Below, piece by piece: positions 1-10,303 of a DNA stretch of 14,336 nucleotides. The notes beneath the pieces are model-generated. The model searched no databases. It was not told the origin of the DNA and worked only from the letters and a program-made list of their open reading frames with translations. The DNA comes from Spirogloea muscicola. Its lineage: Eukaryota > Streptophyta > Zygnematophyceae > Spirogloeales > Spirogloeaceae. The DNA lies in assembly GCA_009602725.1 (NCBI GenBank), contig WELB01000020.1, positions 949,158 through 963,493 of the forward strand, given 5' to 3'. Each line of letters begins with the position of its first letter. Positions within the stretch are counted from its first letter, which is position 1. The position numbers and the translations under genes were made by a program.

Positions 1-123
<123 letters not shown>

Positions 124-1870
124 CTCCGAGCGCCGGGCTGCGCGGCCAGGCGGTAGGCGGTCGCCGCGGCGGGAGCTGCCGGCAGACGGCGAGTCGCTGC
201 AGTCCCGGCGGGCGCGGTACGGCCGCAGCGTCGCCATCGCCATCGCCGCCGCTGCCGCCGAGAGGTGCGGCACCGTCAGCTACTAAACGGAATAAGTGTT
301 TGGGCCGTCTCCTCCTCCTCTTCTGACTGCCACCTTCTGAGCCTCAGGAAGTCGGGAAAGGCGCGGCCGCCGCCGCCGCCGCCGCCCAGAACCAGTCTGG
401 CCGCCGTCGCGCGCCAAGTGCTGGCGGACAGCGACGCCGTGGAGGTCGGCGTCCGCATTCTCCTCCGCCACGTCCCAGTCGTTGCCTGCAGGTTAGCACC
501 ACTGGGCGCGCCCACAGGCCATGCTGCCGGCTGCTTGAGCGTCATAAGCTGCACCAATTAGCAAGAATCCTATGTCAACTCCTGCTCACATTGTACCAGA
601 ATAAGAGTTTTTGCTGACTGAATGAACAATTAACTGCTTTGGCTGACTGGGTTGTGTGCGGCTGCGCACAGAGCCTGCTCGGCAGTACACATCGGCGCAG
701 CTGGCCACCGCATCCCCGACTGCTCTGGTGCAGCCTCGGAGAAGCGGCATGGGGGCCATGCGTGGATGATCGGCACGCCGCTCGACGTGCTCCCCTGGCC
801 CGAGGCGTACCACCTGCTCGACCCCCTCGCGCCGCCGCTTAGCCACGACCGGCGCTTCGACGCTGACCGCCTGCCCGCCATCGTCGAGCTCTGCATCCAG
901 GTACACTGCTTGGGCACTCCGCCTTACAGATTCAGACCTTACAATTTACTGCAGAAGTACTGCTTACTCTGCTTAGTAGTCACGAGTGACGTCGAGTTGA
1001 GGCCGGCCTCGCTGTAACGCAGGCTGGCGCTGACGTCTCAGGGTACCCCACGGTGAGGCAGGACGACTGCGCACGTGCCGCCGCTGGACGTAGTCCGCAT
1101 GCAAGTGCTGGCATGGGCCGCTCTGAGCACGACACCACGCCTGCGAGAAGAAGTGGCTGGATACAGTTGACAGGTTGCCAGCACGCAGCCGAGCTTGTCC
1201 TGGAGTCCAGGGGCCTTGCCACTGCCAGTAGCAAGGAGGCAGTGGCTGCTGTGGCAGAGCAAGTGCTGGAGGCATGGGAGCAAATGCGAGCGGGCGTGGC
1301 AATGCTCCTAGGCGTCGACAGGGCGCAGACGTGTGGCTACTGCCCCGAGGTCCACATTGGTCGGCGAGGTCACCAGGTTCGGCTCAACTGACTCTGATTC
1401 ACAACCCATTAGTGTTCAACCTAGCTCACGATTGCACTCCTGGCAGGTACAAGCTGTCGTAGGGCTGCCTACGCTCTTGCGGTGCTGCCAACGTGTTTAC
1501 CTGTTCAAGCGCTGCTCGCAGTGCCAATGATGCGAACAGTGAAATATGTTGAGCCAATCTGAAACCCTAACCTCCGGACTCTGTTATTGGGCAGGTGCGT
1601 TCGTGCTGGGGTTCCAAGCAACAGCGGCGCCAGGGGCGGCATGGCTGGCAGCCCGCTGATGTGGACGATCTTGTGCCGCGGAAGATCGTGTGGAGAGGGG
1701 CGCCGCCAGGGATGGCAGCTTGGTCTGCGTTGGCGCCTTTTCTAGGCACAGCGCCTGCAGTGGTGGAGCTGTGCGTGCAGGCCGGTGCGGCACCTCCAGC
1801 AGCGTTTGCTGCAGCCATGCAGCTCGATGTTGTGCTGCCGGATGTCAAAGAGGCCGCATGGGTCGTGTAA
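124..1870 (+). CDS. APO-family plastid RNA-binding protein, 5' partial
   Basis: APO (ACCUMULATION OF PHOTOSYSTEM ONE) proteins bind RNA in chloroplasts; Arabidopsis APO1 promotes splicing of plastid group II introns and photosystem I build-up. Proposed exons: up to 264, 348-491, 672-900, 1023-1376 and 1595-1870; intron phases agree at every junction. Two APO motifs are visible. Motif 1 spans the exon 2/3 junction: CRAC, then SAVHIGAAGHRIPDC, then DVLPWPEAYHLLDP and LPAIVELCIQAGA. Motif 2 has CGYCPEVHIG and, across the last intron, GHQVRSC, HGWQ and APAVVELCVQAGA. The C-terminus, DVKEAAWVV and stop, matches the usual family end. A seven-proline run from a CCG repeat sits near 367-387. No ATG precedes the conserved region, so the start lies left of the poly-T run or is lost in it. 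The stretch 1053-1166 or 1053-1181 may instead be an intron. I cannot say which APO paralogue this is. Confidence 0.87.
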
Positions 1871-2848
1871 ACGCGGAGGGGTCTGCCGCCGGCGTCTATT
1901 GCACTCCACCTGCTCCTTTGCTTGTGTTCTCCCAAGGTGAGCTTTGCTTGATCGTCTGAAAATGATTGTCTCGGCTCTCTATGCTGGTAGAGTAAGGCCT
2001 GCATCCGTTCGAAGGCCTCAATAGTTGCGGCTTCGGTGTCCTGGCAAAGCGCTAGATGTGGCAGTTGCAGCCGCTCATAGCGGGCAGGGTGGCTCGCTCA
2101 GTGGTGCTTGGTTGACAGGTCACGACGCGTCTGGAAGCATAGAGATAAAGATATTCATGCTTATACAATGCAGAGCCTTAAGAGGAACTAGACAGGCCGA
2201 GGCCGTCTGCGGAGCTGGTGGCCCTCAGCCGTCAGAGTACAGATTTGTCTGAGGACTGCAGTGGTCAAAACTGGGCCGAGGCAGAGCTGTCGAAGCACCG
2301 GCGCTGGCACTTGTCCCCCATGGCCAACGGCTTCCTTGTTACAGTAGGAAGCTGCCTGGCGTCGGACCGTGGGGTTCGGGTTGGAGGACGGAGGACAACC
2401 CGCTACCTGGCAGGTTCCAGGAGCTTTAGGGGCTGCCAACAGTGCTGAGTACGTGGTGCGGTGGCTGTGAAAGGCCACAAAGGCTTCTGTAATCTTGGAC
2501 TGGTTACAGGGTCTGGATCTTTCAGGCCTCAAAGTCACTTGGAAATTGAAGGCCTCGGAGACTCGAAGCCTCGTGTGTCGCGGAGAAGGTGGTGATGAAT
2601 ACGTGAACAGCTTGTCCAATCTCCTTTGCTTTCTCCAATGTAAGGCAGTGCCTGTGAGACGCCAGCGTGGAGGAAAGTACAAGGTCTGGAAGGCACAGAC
2701 ACCACGGAGATGGTGTGGTGACAACAGCTGGCAGCCCGGATCGTTTGGAAAGCGGTGATGAGCAGGTGGGCGCCCCAGCTCGCCGCCGGCAGCCCATCCG
2801 CTTACCAGCCCCTTCGCATTCTGAGGGCCCAGACGGTAAGTTGCCGCC
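1871..2848. other. Intergenic stretch, no recognised gene
   Basis: This stretch separates the APO stop codon from the first plausible ATG of the phosphatase gene. It should contain the APO 3' UTR and the phosphatase promoter and leader. Open frames exist on both strands, including a minus-strand frame of about 300 codons spanning 2188-3090, but none shows a domain, a conserved motif or plausible exon structure. I see no TATA box, RNA gene or repeat here. Confidence 0.6.
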
Positions 2849-5602
2849 ATGGCGGCCGCCGCGCCCGCGGCGGCGGCGCCGGCGGCGGCGTCGGCGNGGC
2901 CGCCCAGGTGGTGATTAACCGGCAGCATAGGCGCCAAGTGCTGCTGCTGCTGCTGTGGCGGCGGCAGCTGCGGTGGCGGCGGCGACGGCGTCGGCGGCGG
3001 CGGTGGCCTCCCGCGGCCGCCGCTGCGTGTGCACGCGCCCGGCCAGAGGGTCGTCGCAAGTGCGCCTCTGCGCTCAGCCTTGGCTGCCACCGCCGCTGGC
3101 TACGCCGCTCGGCGTGATCGCCGCCGCCGCAATGTAGGGCCGCGGCTCGCGTGGGCGCCGCAGCCGCCGGTTCTCACGGCGGCGGCTTTGCGACGGCGAT
3201 GGCAGTCGGCGATCTCCACGGCGACTGGCGGCAGGCGCGGGCGGCTCTCCAGCTGGCCGACGTGCTGGGCCCGGGCGACCGCTGGACCGGCGGCTCATCG
3301 GTGTGACCGATACATCCATTGTAGAAGCACTGACCATGTAACATTCATATGTGGCTAATTTATATGTATATACTTAATGTATTCGGCCCTTAGCGCCAGC
3401 CCAGATCACAAGTCTTAGCTGCAATACTGGCCAGCCGCTTTGCCCATGGCATGGAATCTCGCTGCCTGACTGCGTGGCTAAACCCTTCTAAAAACCCACG
3501 GCGCCCACATGCAGATAGTGGTGCAGCTGGGCGACGTCCTGGACCGTGGTGACGACGAGATTGCCATCCTGTCGCTGCTGCACCACCTCGACTTCGAGGC
3601 GCGGCAGCAGGGCGGCGCCGTCTACCTGGTCTGGCTCTGCGGCCGCCTTGCCGGGCCCTGAGAGGCGTGGTGACGCCATTGTCCCTCTTCCTGAGTCCAC
3701 GGCAAACCCATCTGAACGGCCTCATGGGCGCCCAATTGAGCGTCGGCGATGCCCAGGCGCTCGCAGGTGAACGGCAACCACGAGACGATGAATGTTGGCG
3801 AGGACTTCCGCTACGTCACCGCCGGCGGCCTTGCCGAGGCAGAGGACTTCGTGCGCCACTGCACTGACGAGCACTGCGGCAACTGGGGCCAGGCCTTTGC
3901 GAGCTGGCGGACGCGCTCGCAGCAGCGCAAGCTGGCCGGCCGTGGCGGCCAGGCCGCTGGCTGGGGGCCTCTCATATGGAACCCCCTCCAGGCAGGCAGC
4001 AGCAAACCCCTCCTCCTTGCAATGCTCGGTGCTTCTCAGATGCGATTGCCTCGTTTCTCAGAGACGATGGCCCACATGGTCGCCTGCAAGCGTTGACTTG
4101 CCAATGCACATGGATCTCATCTAAGCAATGCAGTGCAGCCGGTGGTTGTGCTTGCAGATGCAGAGGCGGATGAAGGCGCGCGCGCAGCTCTTTTGCCCCG
4201 GCGGCTTCCTCGCCCAGGTGCTCTCACAGCATGGCGTTGTGCTCCATGTCAACGAGACACTCTTTGCGCACGGTGGCATCCTCCCGCACCATGGTGAGAT
4301 CAACAAAGGCACCACAGGCCTTGGGCTTGGCACTATTTCAGCGGTCCCGGCCGGTTCGAATCTCAAGCAGTTCCTCTAGGATAGAATCCTTACTCTCAAG
4401 TCAAGCCATGAAGCAAAGCTTCAAAGCAGCAGTTGTAATTTAAGATGGCTGATTTGATGTTCCTGGCCACAGATGCAATGTGTTATTGTGATTGTAATTG
4501 CTGGCCTGCTGCTGCAGTGGAATACGGGCTCCAGCGCATGAACTTGGAGCTCAGCTTGTGGATGCGGGGGGAGCGGACGGAAAGGGGCGCAGCGGTGCCA
4601 ATGCCATTCATTGCCACGCGGGGGTTTAACAGCGTCGTCTGGTCCCGCCTCTACTCGCGTGAGGAGTATGACACCCTGGATGAGCGCCGCAAGGTGCGCG
4701 CAGGCCCGATGGCTACTGCTGATTGGGGCTCTGCTTGACCAACCTTGGGCAACCTGCAGGCAACCAGGCCTGTCAGTCGCAGTTGTGCATGGCCTGTGAT
4801 CTGAATTCCAGGTCGGAGCTCTCATGAGTTGTTGCTGGCTCTCCGCGTCGAGCTGCAGGCTTGCATGCTTCTGGGAGCTGCTCTGGAGGCTGCAGACGCC
4901 AAGCGCCTGGTCGTTGGGCACACCCCTCAGCTGGCCGGCGCCAATTGGTAAGCCTGCCTCCTCATCTGCCAGTGTGGCACACTGGTCGGGGCTCTCTGCT
5001 GTGTAACCTCTTGCCTTGGCTTTCGTCACGTTGTCCTCTCACTTGGCCCCGTGCTAGTCGACGACAATGTAGTCATTTCACGCAGAAAGTTGTCAACTTA
5101 TTCCATCTATTAGATGCAGAAGTACCAGTTGCTGCTTACTGCTTGGTGCTTGGACCAGACCAGCTGCTGTTCCACTGTCTTCACTTCAAGTTAGAGGTCC
5201 TCCTGTGCTTTCATCTGGCCATCAAAGAAAGGAATTGTGATGTTGTGCTTCACTCATGTGGATACCTGAAAAAATAAATCTGCTGGTGTCATTGGAGCAG
5301 CGAGTGCAGAGGAAAGGTATGGCGCATTGATGTCGGCATGTCCTCTGGCATGCTGAACGCCCCCCCACAGGTGCGTCATTGCAGACACCAACAGCCGTGC
5401 CACATGAGCTTTGCTCTCCTGCCAACAATGTTATGATGCGATATTTGTATTGGCTCTCTCATCTGCAGTTCAGCTAGTCCTTAAGTATTTTGCATCCCTC
5501 TTGCAGGTTATAGAGATATACAAAGGGCAAGTTCGGATTCTTGGCAGCAGTGTCCAACAAGACAAGCTGCCTGAGTACAATCAGAAAGTGCAAGAGAGAT
5601 GA
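2849..5602 (+). CDS. Shewanella-like (SLP) PPP-family phosphatase
   Basis: A metal-dependent phosphoesterase of the Shewanella-like protein phosphatase group; plant SLP1 is plastidial and SLP2 mitochondrial. Exons: 2849-2907 (tentative), 3138-3300, 3515-3628, 3767-3991, 4158-4293, 4518-4693, 4859-4947, 5301-5370 and 5507-5602, giving 375 aa if the N at 2897 is one base. All junctions from 3300 onward keep frame. Catalytic motifs are complete: GDLHGD (about 44-49), GDVLDRG (80-86), GNHE (115-118), AHGG (224-227) and VGHTPQ (310-315), followed by VWRIDVGMSSG. WGPLIWNPLQ and VEYGLQRMN are further family-like segments. The intron at 3992-4157 begins GC, not GT. The first exon is an Ala-rich leader with a good ATG context (GCCGCCATGG), possibly a transit peptide; its splice to 3138 is supported only by phase. 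If it is wrong, the only ATG in the next exon is at 3199, directly before the first motif. Confidence 0.88.
2897..2897. other. Ambiguous base N in the SLP leader exon
   Basis: A single N interrupts a run of GCG/GGC triplets, 48 bases after the candidate ATG at 2849. Counted as one base, it gives phase 2 at the proposed donor at 2907, which fits the acceptor at 3137. Any other base count would break that model. Confidence 0.95.
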
Positions 5603-6163
5603 TAAGCCCAGCCCTCGTTATCAGACAGCATCAGAGGCATTTGATATCTTTGGAGCATCACTGCTGCTCAACAGGCTCTCAGTGAAATATCAGACATTTT
5701 TTTGACTATGTTTGACATTTAAGAGAAGGTGATAAAAGGTAAGGTCATAGCTTATGAGGCACCTGGGTCGTGTCTCAACCATTCACCGCTGTGAGTATAC
5801 GACTGGCCACAGTGGAGGGCCTTGATTCAAGAGGCTCGGACATCAGGAGCATTCCAAAACTGGCCTACTGTGCCTCTACTGGACAGCTCCGTCAAATTGC
5901 CTGTCAACCTGGTCAAGGCTGAAGCTCAGGTCACTTACCTTAGCAGCGGCTACTTGGATTGCAGAGTGCTTGTCATGCAATTGACCCAGATTGCCTGTAA
6001 CTAACTTGTGTCGACAACAAGCAGCAAGACAGGCACGCAGCAGCCTGACGGACATGGTGCATGAAAGGCAGGCCTCTAAATCCGACCCAAATGATTCTCA
6101 GCACGGTACATCGAGCAGGTTGCTGGCACTCGCAGCTACAGTCAACCTCATAGCCCTTTGCTA
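5603..6163. other. Convergent intergenic region, SLP and CCT8 3' ends
   Basis: The phosphatase on the plus strand and CCT8 on the minus strand end towards each other here, so both 3' UTRs must lie in this stretch. It is less GC-rich than the genes. Open frames present have no recognisable similarity. A TGTAA, the polyadenylation signal known from many green algae, occurs on the plus strand at 5996-6000, about 390 bases past the SLP stop. I found no matching signal for CCT8. Confidence 0.6.
5996..6000 (+). terminator. Possible TGTAA polyadenylation signal for SLP
   Basis: TGTAA on the plus strand downstream of the SLP stop. The motif is short and expected by chance, and whether this organism uses TGTAA is unknown. 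Confidence 0.2.
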
Positions 6164-9100
6164 TCAATCATCGCCTTCGTCCATAGGCCCAGCTCCTTTC
6201 CTTGGACCACCAGCGGGCTTGGCCATGATAATCTGCAGGCAGACCATAAGGATCAACACGCGAGCGGTCAAGTCAATCAAACAGGGAGTTGAGCAGTGCT
6301 TTCAAACAAACAAGTCAGAGAAACGCGCAGGATTTCTGGCAATGAAATTTATGCAGAAGGTCCATGCAGAAAACCTAGCTAGTAACAGCTGATGCATTCA
6401 GGAAGGCATAAGCTGCTGGACAGCTGACCTGGTCAACACGGAGCACTGTGCAGACGGCGTCAGCAGCAAGCTTGACTGCCCAATACCTGTAAAGTACTTG
6501 TAGTGCTATAAGGTTGTGTATCATATATATACTTATATGGAAATGGAGTCGGTGGGAATTGCACATCATGATCATGTGCTGTCCAACTACACTAACGGTA
6601 TTGCAGCAAATGCACAGCTCTGCTCTGATGTCACACTTGGTCAAGTAGAGGTCCCAGATGTTCTCGGTCGTCATGTCCCGGACAGCGCCGCCGTCCACGT
6701 CCAGGCCCGCCTTGCGGTCGCCACTTGCGTGGGCAGCGTACAGCGAGGACAGCATCTCCGTTGAGTTGAGACCCGCATTTTCTGCCAGCGTCCGCGGGAC
6801 GACCTCCAAGCTCTCCCCAAACTTGTTGATAGCAAACTGGTCCAACCTGCCAAAGGTGAACAACAAATTTAGCAATATGCCATCTCGATGAATAGCTGGC
6901 ATTGAGCTGTAAGACTTAGCTCGGTAAAATCTGCTGATCTTGCAGCTTGCATCTGCATGGTATGCACGTTGCCCTCACGACCCTCTAAAGCATTGAGACT
7001 GCTGAATGAGTCTGCCGATCGGAGATGCATACCCAGTCTCTTTCCGTGCAAAGTCCTTGAGCCCTTTGGCAAGCTCAATCTCTGTAGCCCCTGCTCCTGG
7101 CACAAGCCTGCTATCCTTGCACATTGCCTGCGCACGGCACGTCAAAGCAGGATGTGATCAGAATACCCAACACCCCGGCTATCAAGCAAAGGCAATGTCG
7201 CCAGCGGACCAGCATTCTTGACCAAACACAGACTGGAGTGTCCACCTTGTAGCTATTAACGCCCCCATCGATGGCGCGCTCAATGTCGTCGAGCACGCTG
7301 TCCGTGCTTCCTCTCACCACAATTGTTGACACCAGATTGCCACCAGACTCGTTCTTCACAACCACAACCTGTACGTGGCAGGCCCTCAACTAGATGAGAG
7401 CGTGCTGAATGCATGTATATGCAGCAAGCCACCCCAGATGATTGGTCACTGCTCATGGAGCTTTGAAAAGGCACCCCAAAGACAACGCAAAAGTGTTAAT
7501 GATGGAACAGACACTCAGAGCATCATAGCCAAAATCACATCCACGACTCATTAATGGAATGATGGATAGATTAAAAGAACCTTCGTGCCTCCAATCTCTT
7601 CCACTGCAATGGAGTCAGCATGCCCGAGCTCGTCTGCGCTCGGCCGCCCAAGCTTGACCTGTGACCATCGTAGGAGCAGTAAGCCTGCGAGCCAACTGGA
7701 CGCAGCAAAAGCTGCAACCGCAATGATGGTTACAAGGCCCTCAAGAAGCATCAGAATTTCCACGACTACTGGAAGTCCGTTGCTTCTTGTCCTCACCAGC
7801 GAGACAGAGCCGGTTGTCCGGCAGAACCTCCGGAGCTCAAATTTGGACGAGATCTTCAACACCATCAGCCTGGCAAGCTCCATTAGGGTTCTTGTAAGCA
7901 ACTTGACAAAGTGCTGGCAAGCTCCTAACCCCAATCCTTGAGATGAAGTGTACTCTCACATCAGTGGTGAAAGCCCTGTGTTATCTGGACCATCTCTATC
8001 CAGGGCCCAGAAGAGTTCAGTAATGCCAACAGCAAAGCTACAGAAGCTGCTGTACTTGTAGCGCTCGCAGAAGTGCAGCGCCATCTCGCCCACGCTGCTG
8101 CCACTGACGATGACTGTGGCGCCCGACTCCGCCACCTCGCGGATCAGTTGCTCCACTTTAGCCTCTTCAGTCTTGGCGTACCCCTCGAGCTGCGCAGCTG
8201 ACTCGATGAGCACTGTGCCTTTGGTTTCGGTAGCCGCAGTGTCAACGCCCCCGCCAAACACAGCCACCTGGGCCAGGTACACCATGGGCATGCGCGTCAA
8301 GCTCGTGTCTCCATATATATAATCACATTTACATATATATCATACAAACATATACTTGAATACATAAGTAGTAAGCAGCTGAAGCCACCAGACGTCCAAA
8401 GTTGTTCATGGTCTCAAGGCCACTATAGCACTGACATGCCAGTCGAGCCGGCCCCACCTTGGCCTTGGTGGCGCGCTTGATGGTGCCGGCGGCGTCCGAC
8501 TTGAGCACAAGTCCCCGTATGACGGAGCAATCGTGCACGCCACCGCCAACCAGCTTGGCCACGCGCACGTTGTCCACATTGAAGTTGGCCGGATTCTTTG
8601 GGCACACCTGGATGCAGGCCTGCGCACGTTATCAACATCTTGATCAGCTTGGCGGCTCTGAGGGCTGCTCCGCCATGCGGCCTCTGGCAATATCCATGGC
8701 TGCATGAGAGGTCCGCCGGCTAAGTGGTTGGACACTCACGTCAGCGATGAGCGGGCACAGAATGCCCTCCTGGCCAAACTGCTTGCTGGCGACGGTGGCG
8801 AGCATGCGCCTCGTCACCTCGTCGACATTTCGCACATCGATCGTGTCTGACTCGGGCTCCACCGCCAGCTCCAGGAGCTCCAGGGCCTGCACCAATCCAT
8901 GCGGCAGCCAAAGTGATCTACAGCAGGATCTGCTTATGAAAGTCCAGCAACACGGGCCTGGGAGCCGAGGTTGCAGGAGGAGATGGCTGAGAGATTGGTA
9001 AGTGCATGTGCAAGCTCGTGACGCGTGCTCTGCAGGGGGAGGACCTTGGCAGCGGCCTTCCCATAGCCAGCAATGATCTCAGACGGGTGCAGGCCGGCGC

Positions 9101-9732
9101 GGATGAGGTCGTCAGCGCCCTGCAGCAGCTCGCCGGCGAGCGTGACGACGAGGTTGGTGCCGTCCCCGACCTCCTGCTGCTGCGCCTTGCCTGCCATGAC
9201 CAGCAGGCGCGCCGCCGGGTGCTGCACCTCCAGCTCGCCCACGATCGTCGCTGCGTCGCTCGTCACGAACAGCTTGTCCAGGTGGTTGATGATCATCTTG
9301 TTCATGCCTGCCGCAGGGCGCGCATGCATGCACAGCGCCGTCAGCCAGCCACCTTCCAGCGCTGGCAGTCTCTTACCAACGACACAGTCAAAAGTCTGAG
9401 CTGTGAGTTTTCTTATTAGTCTGATCCAAAGATATTGACATTGTCTACGTGGGCATGCAGGAAGTATGCGGCTGCTGATAATACGAGCGGCTGTGAAAGC
9501 CAGCCAGGTGCATGCAGAAGGATGCCCATGGCCATATTAGTGGGAGGGAAGGTGAAGAGGAGGGAGGGAGGGGCTTGCCATTGGGCCCGAGGGAGGTGCG
9601 GGTGATCTGGGAGAGCTGCTTGCAGGCCTCGATGTTCTTGAGCACCGCCTCGTCGAGGCCCGACAGGTGCTTGTGGCCCTCCTTGAGCATCGCCTGGATG
9701 CCATACCCCCCGCCGCCGAACGCCATCGTCAT
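6164..9732 (-). CDS. CCT8: Chaperonin CCT subunit theta (TCP-1 theta)
   Basis: One of eight paralogous subunits of the cytosolic CCT/TRiC chaperonin, which folds actin, tubulin and other proteins using ATP. Twelve exons, in transcript order: 9732-9579, 9307-9045, 8886-8740, 8619-8458, 8267-8056, 7869-7797, 7658-7581, 7368-7246, 7127-7033, 6846-6637, 6486-6429 and 6232-6164. They sum to 1644 nt, 547 aa plus stop, close to the usual family length of about 548. All phases match. Theta-specific segments include GIQAMLKEGHKHLSGLDEAV near the N-terminus, NFNVDNVRVAKLVGGGV, KFELRRFCRTTGSVSL, KYWAVKLAADAVCTVLRVDQ and IIMAKPAGGP at the end. The ATPase motif GDGTN is at residues 99-103, and VPGAGATEIELAK is intact. 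Intron 1 (9308-9578) is GC-AG. The first ATG is 9730-9732 (MTMAF); a second two codons on has the better context. It diverges from LQY1. Confidence 0.96.
8311..8370. repeat. AT-rich microsatellite-like tract in CCT8 intron 4
   Basis: Two ATATATAT blocks and CATA/TACA alternations make an AT-rich island inside an otherwise GC-rich gene. It lies wholly in the intron at 8268-8457. Similar tracts occur in CCT8 intron 10 (about 6520-6540) and in the SLP intron (about 3343-3380). Confidence 0.75.
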
Positions 9733-10126
9733 GGCCCCCGGCCTTCGCGCCGCCCCGCCAGCCGCGCCTTCAGCGGCGGCAGGGCTCACGGCGCCGCGTC
9801 GTCGATCCCAGCCTGCTAAGCAGGCCACCGTCCGCCGGCCCCTTCAGTGACAGCAGCACGGCCTCGACTCCGGCAACGAGCTGCGCTCGCCGCCGCCGCC
9901 GCGCCACTGCCGTCGCCGCTGCCCCTGCGCCGCCCGATTCTCCCGCCTCCCTCGCCCTCCCGGCCGCCCCGTCTGACGCGCCTCGTCCGCCGCGTCCCGG
10001 AGCCGGCTCGCAACTCAGCCTCCTCCCTCGGCTCCTCTCCGCAGTGCCACAGGCTCCCGGCGAGGCGAGGCCTCTCTGGCGCGGACGAGCTCCGCCGCGA
10101 CGCCGGCTGCTGAGCGCCAAGCCGCG

Positions 10127-10162
10127 CGCGGCGGCGGCGGCGGCGGCGGCGCGGGGGGGGGG
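10127..10162. repeat. CGG-triplet run followed by ten Gs
   Basis: A GCG/GGC triplet tract runs directly into ten consecutive G residues (10153-10162) on the plus strand. It is a simple-sequence repeat in the divergent promoter region and could form a G-quadruplex; it is also prone to assembly error. Confidence 0.85.
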
Positions 10163-10303
10163 CAGGCAGTGCAAGCTTCTGGCCGAGCTCCAAACCCCGA
10201 AAACCCTGTTCTTCTTTCTCCCGCCCGCTCTAAACCTCTGCCAACGGAGTGCCAAACAGGATGATAGTACGTATCAACAGCGTTCCTAAAACGTGCTAAC
10301 AGT

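Noticed and set aside
124-253. Minus-strand frame starting MAMATLRPYRARR and open to the poly-T
   Set aside because: It is short, Arg/Ala-rich, would end in polylysine encoded by the poly-T run, and lies opposite a phase-consistent APO exon.
2495-2758. Plus-strand 87-codon frame upstream of the SLP gene
   Set aside because: No recognised domain and no phase-consistent splice to the SLP exons that I could find; it may be 5' leader sequence.
2188-3090. Minus-strand open frame of about 300 codons
   Set aside because: Its first third is Pro/Gln/Ala low complexity produced by triplet repeats on the other strand, it contains the N, it overlaps the SLP leader, and the rest shows no domain or recognisable motif. 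Long open frames by chance are expected in GC-rich DNA.
4337-4372. tRNA-like T-arm sequence GGTTCGAATCTC
   Set aside because: The flanking bases do not form a T stem and no matching D arm, anticodon arm or acceptor stem is present; it lies in an SLP intron.
5991-6392. Plus-strand 133-codon frame
   Set aside because: It runs antisense across the last CCT8 exon (6164-6232), has no recognisable motif, and begins in the convergent intergenic region.
9770-10255. Minus-strand 161-codon frame in the divergent region
   Set aside because: Composition is Ala/Arg/Gly low complexity from CGG repeats, with no recognisable domain; it lies in the CCT8 5' region and overlaps a different frame.
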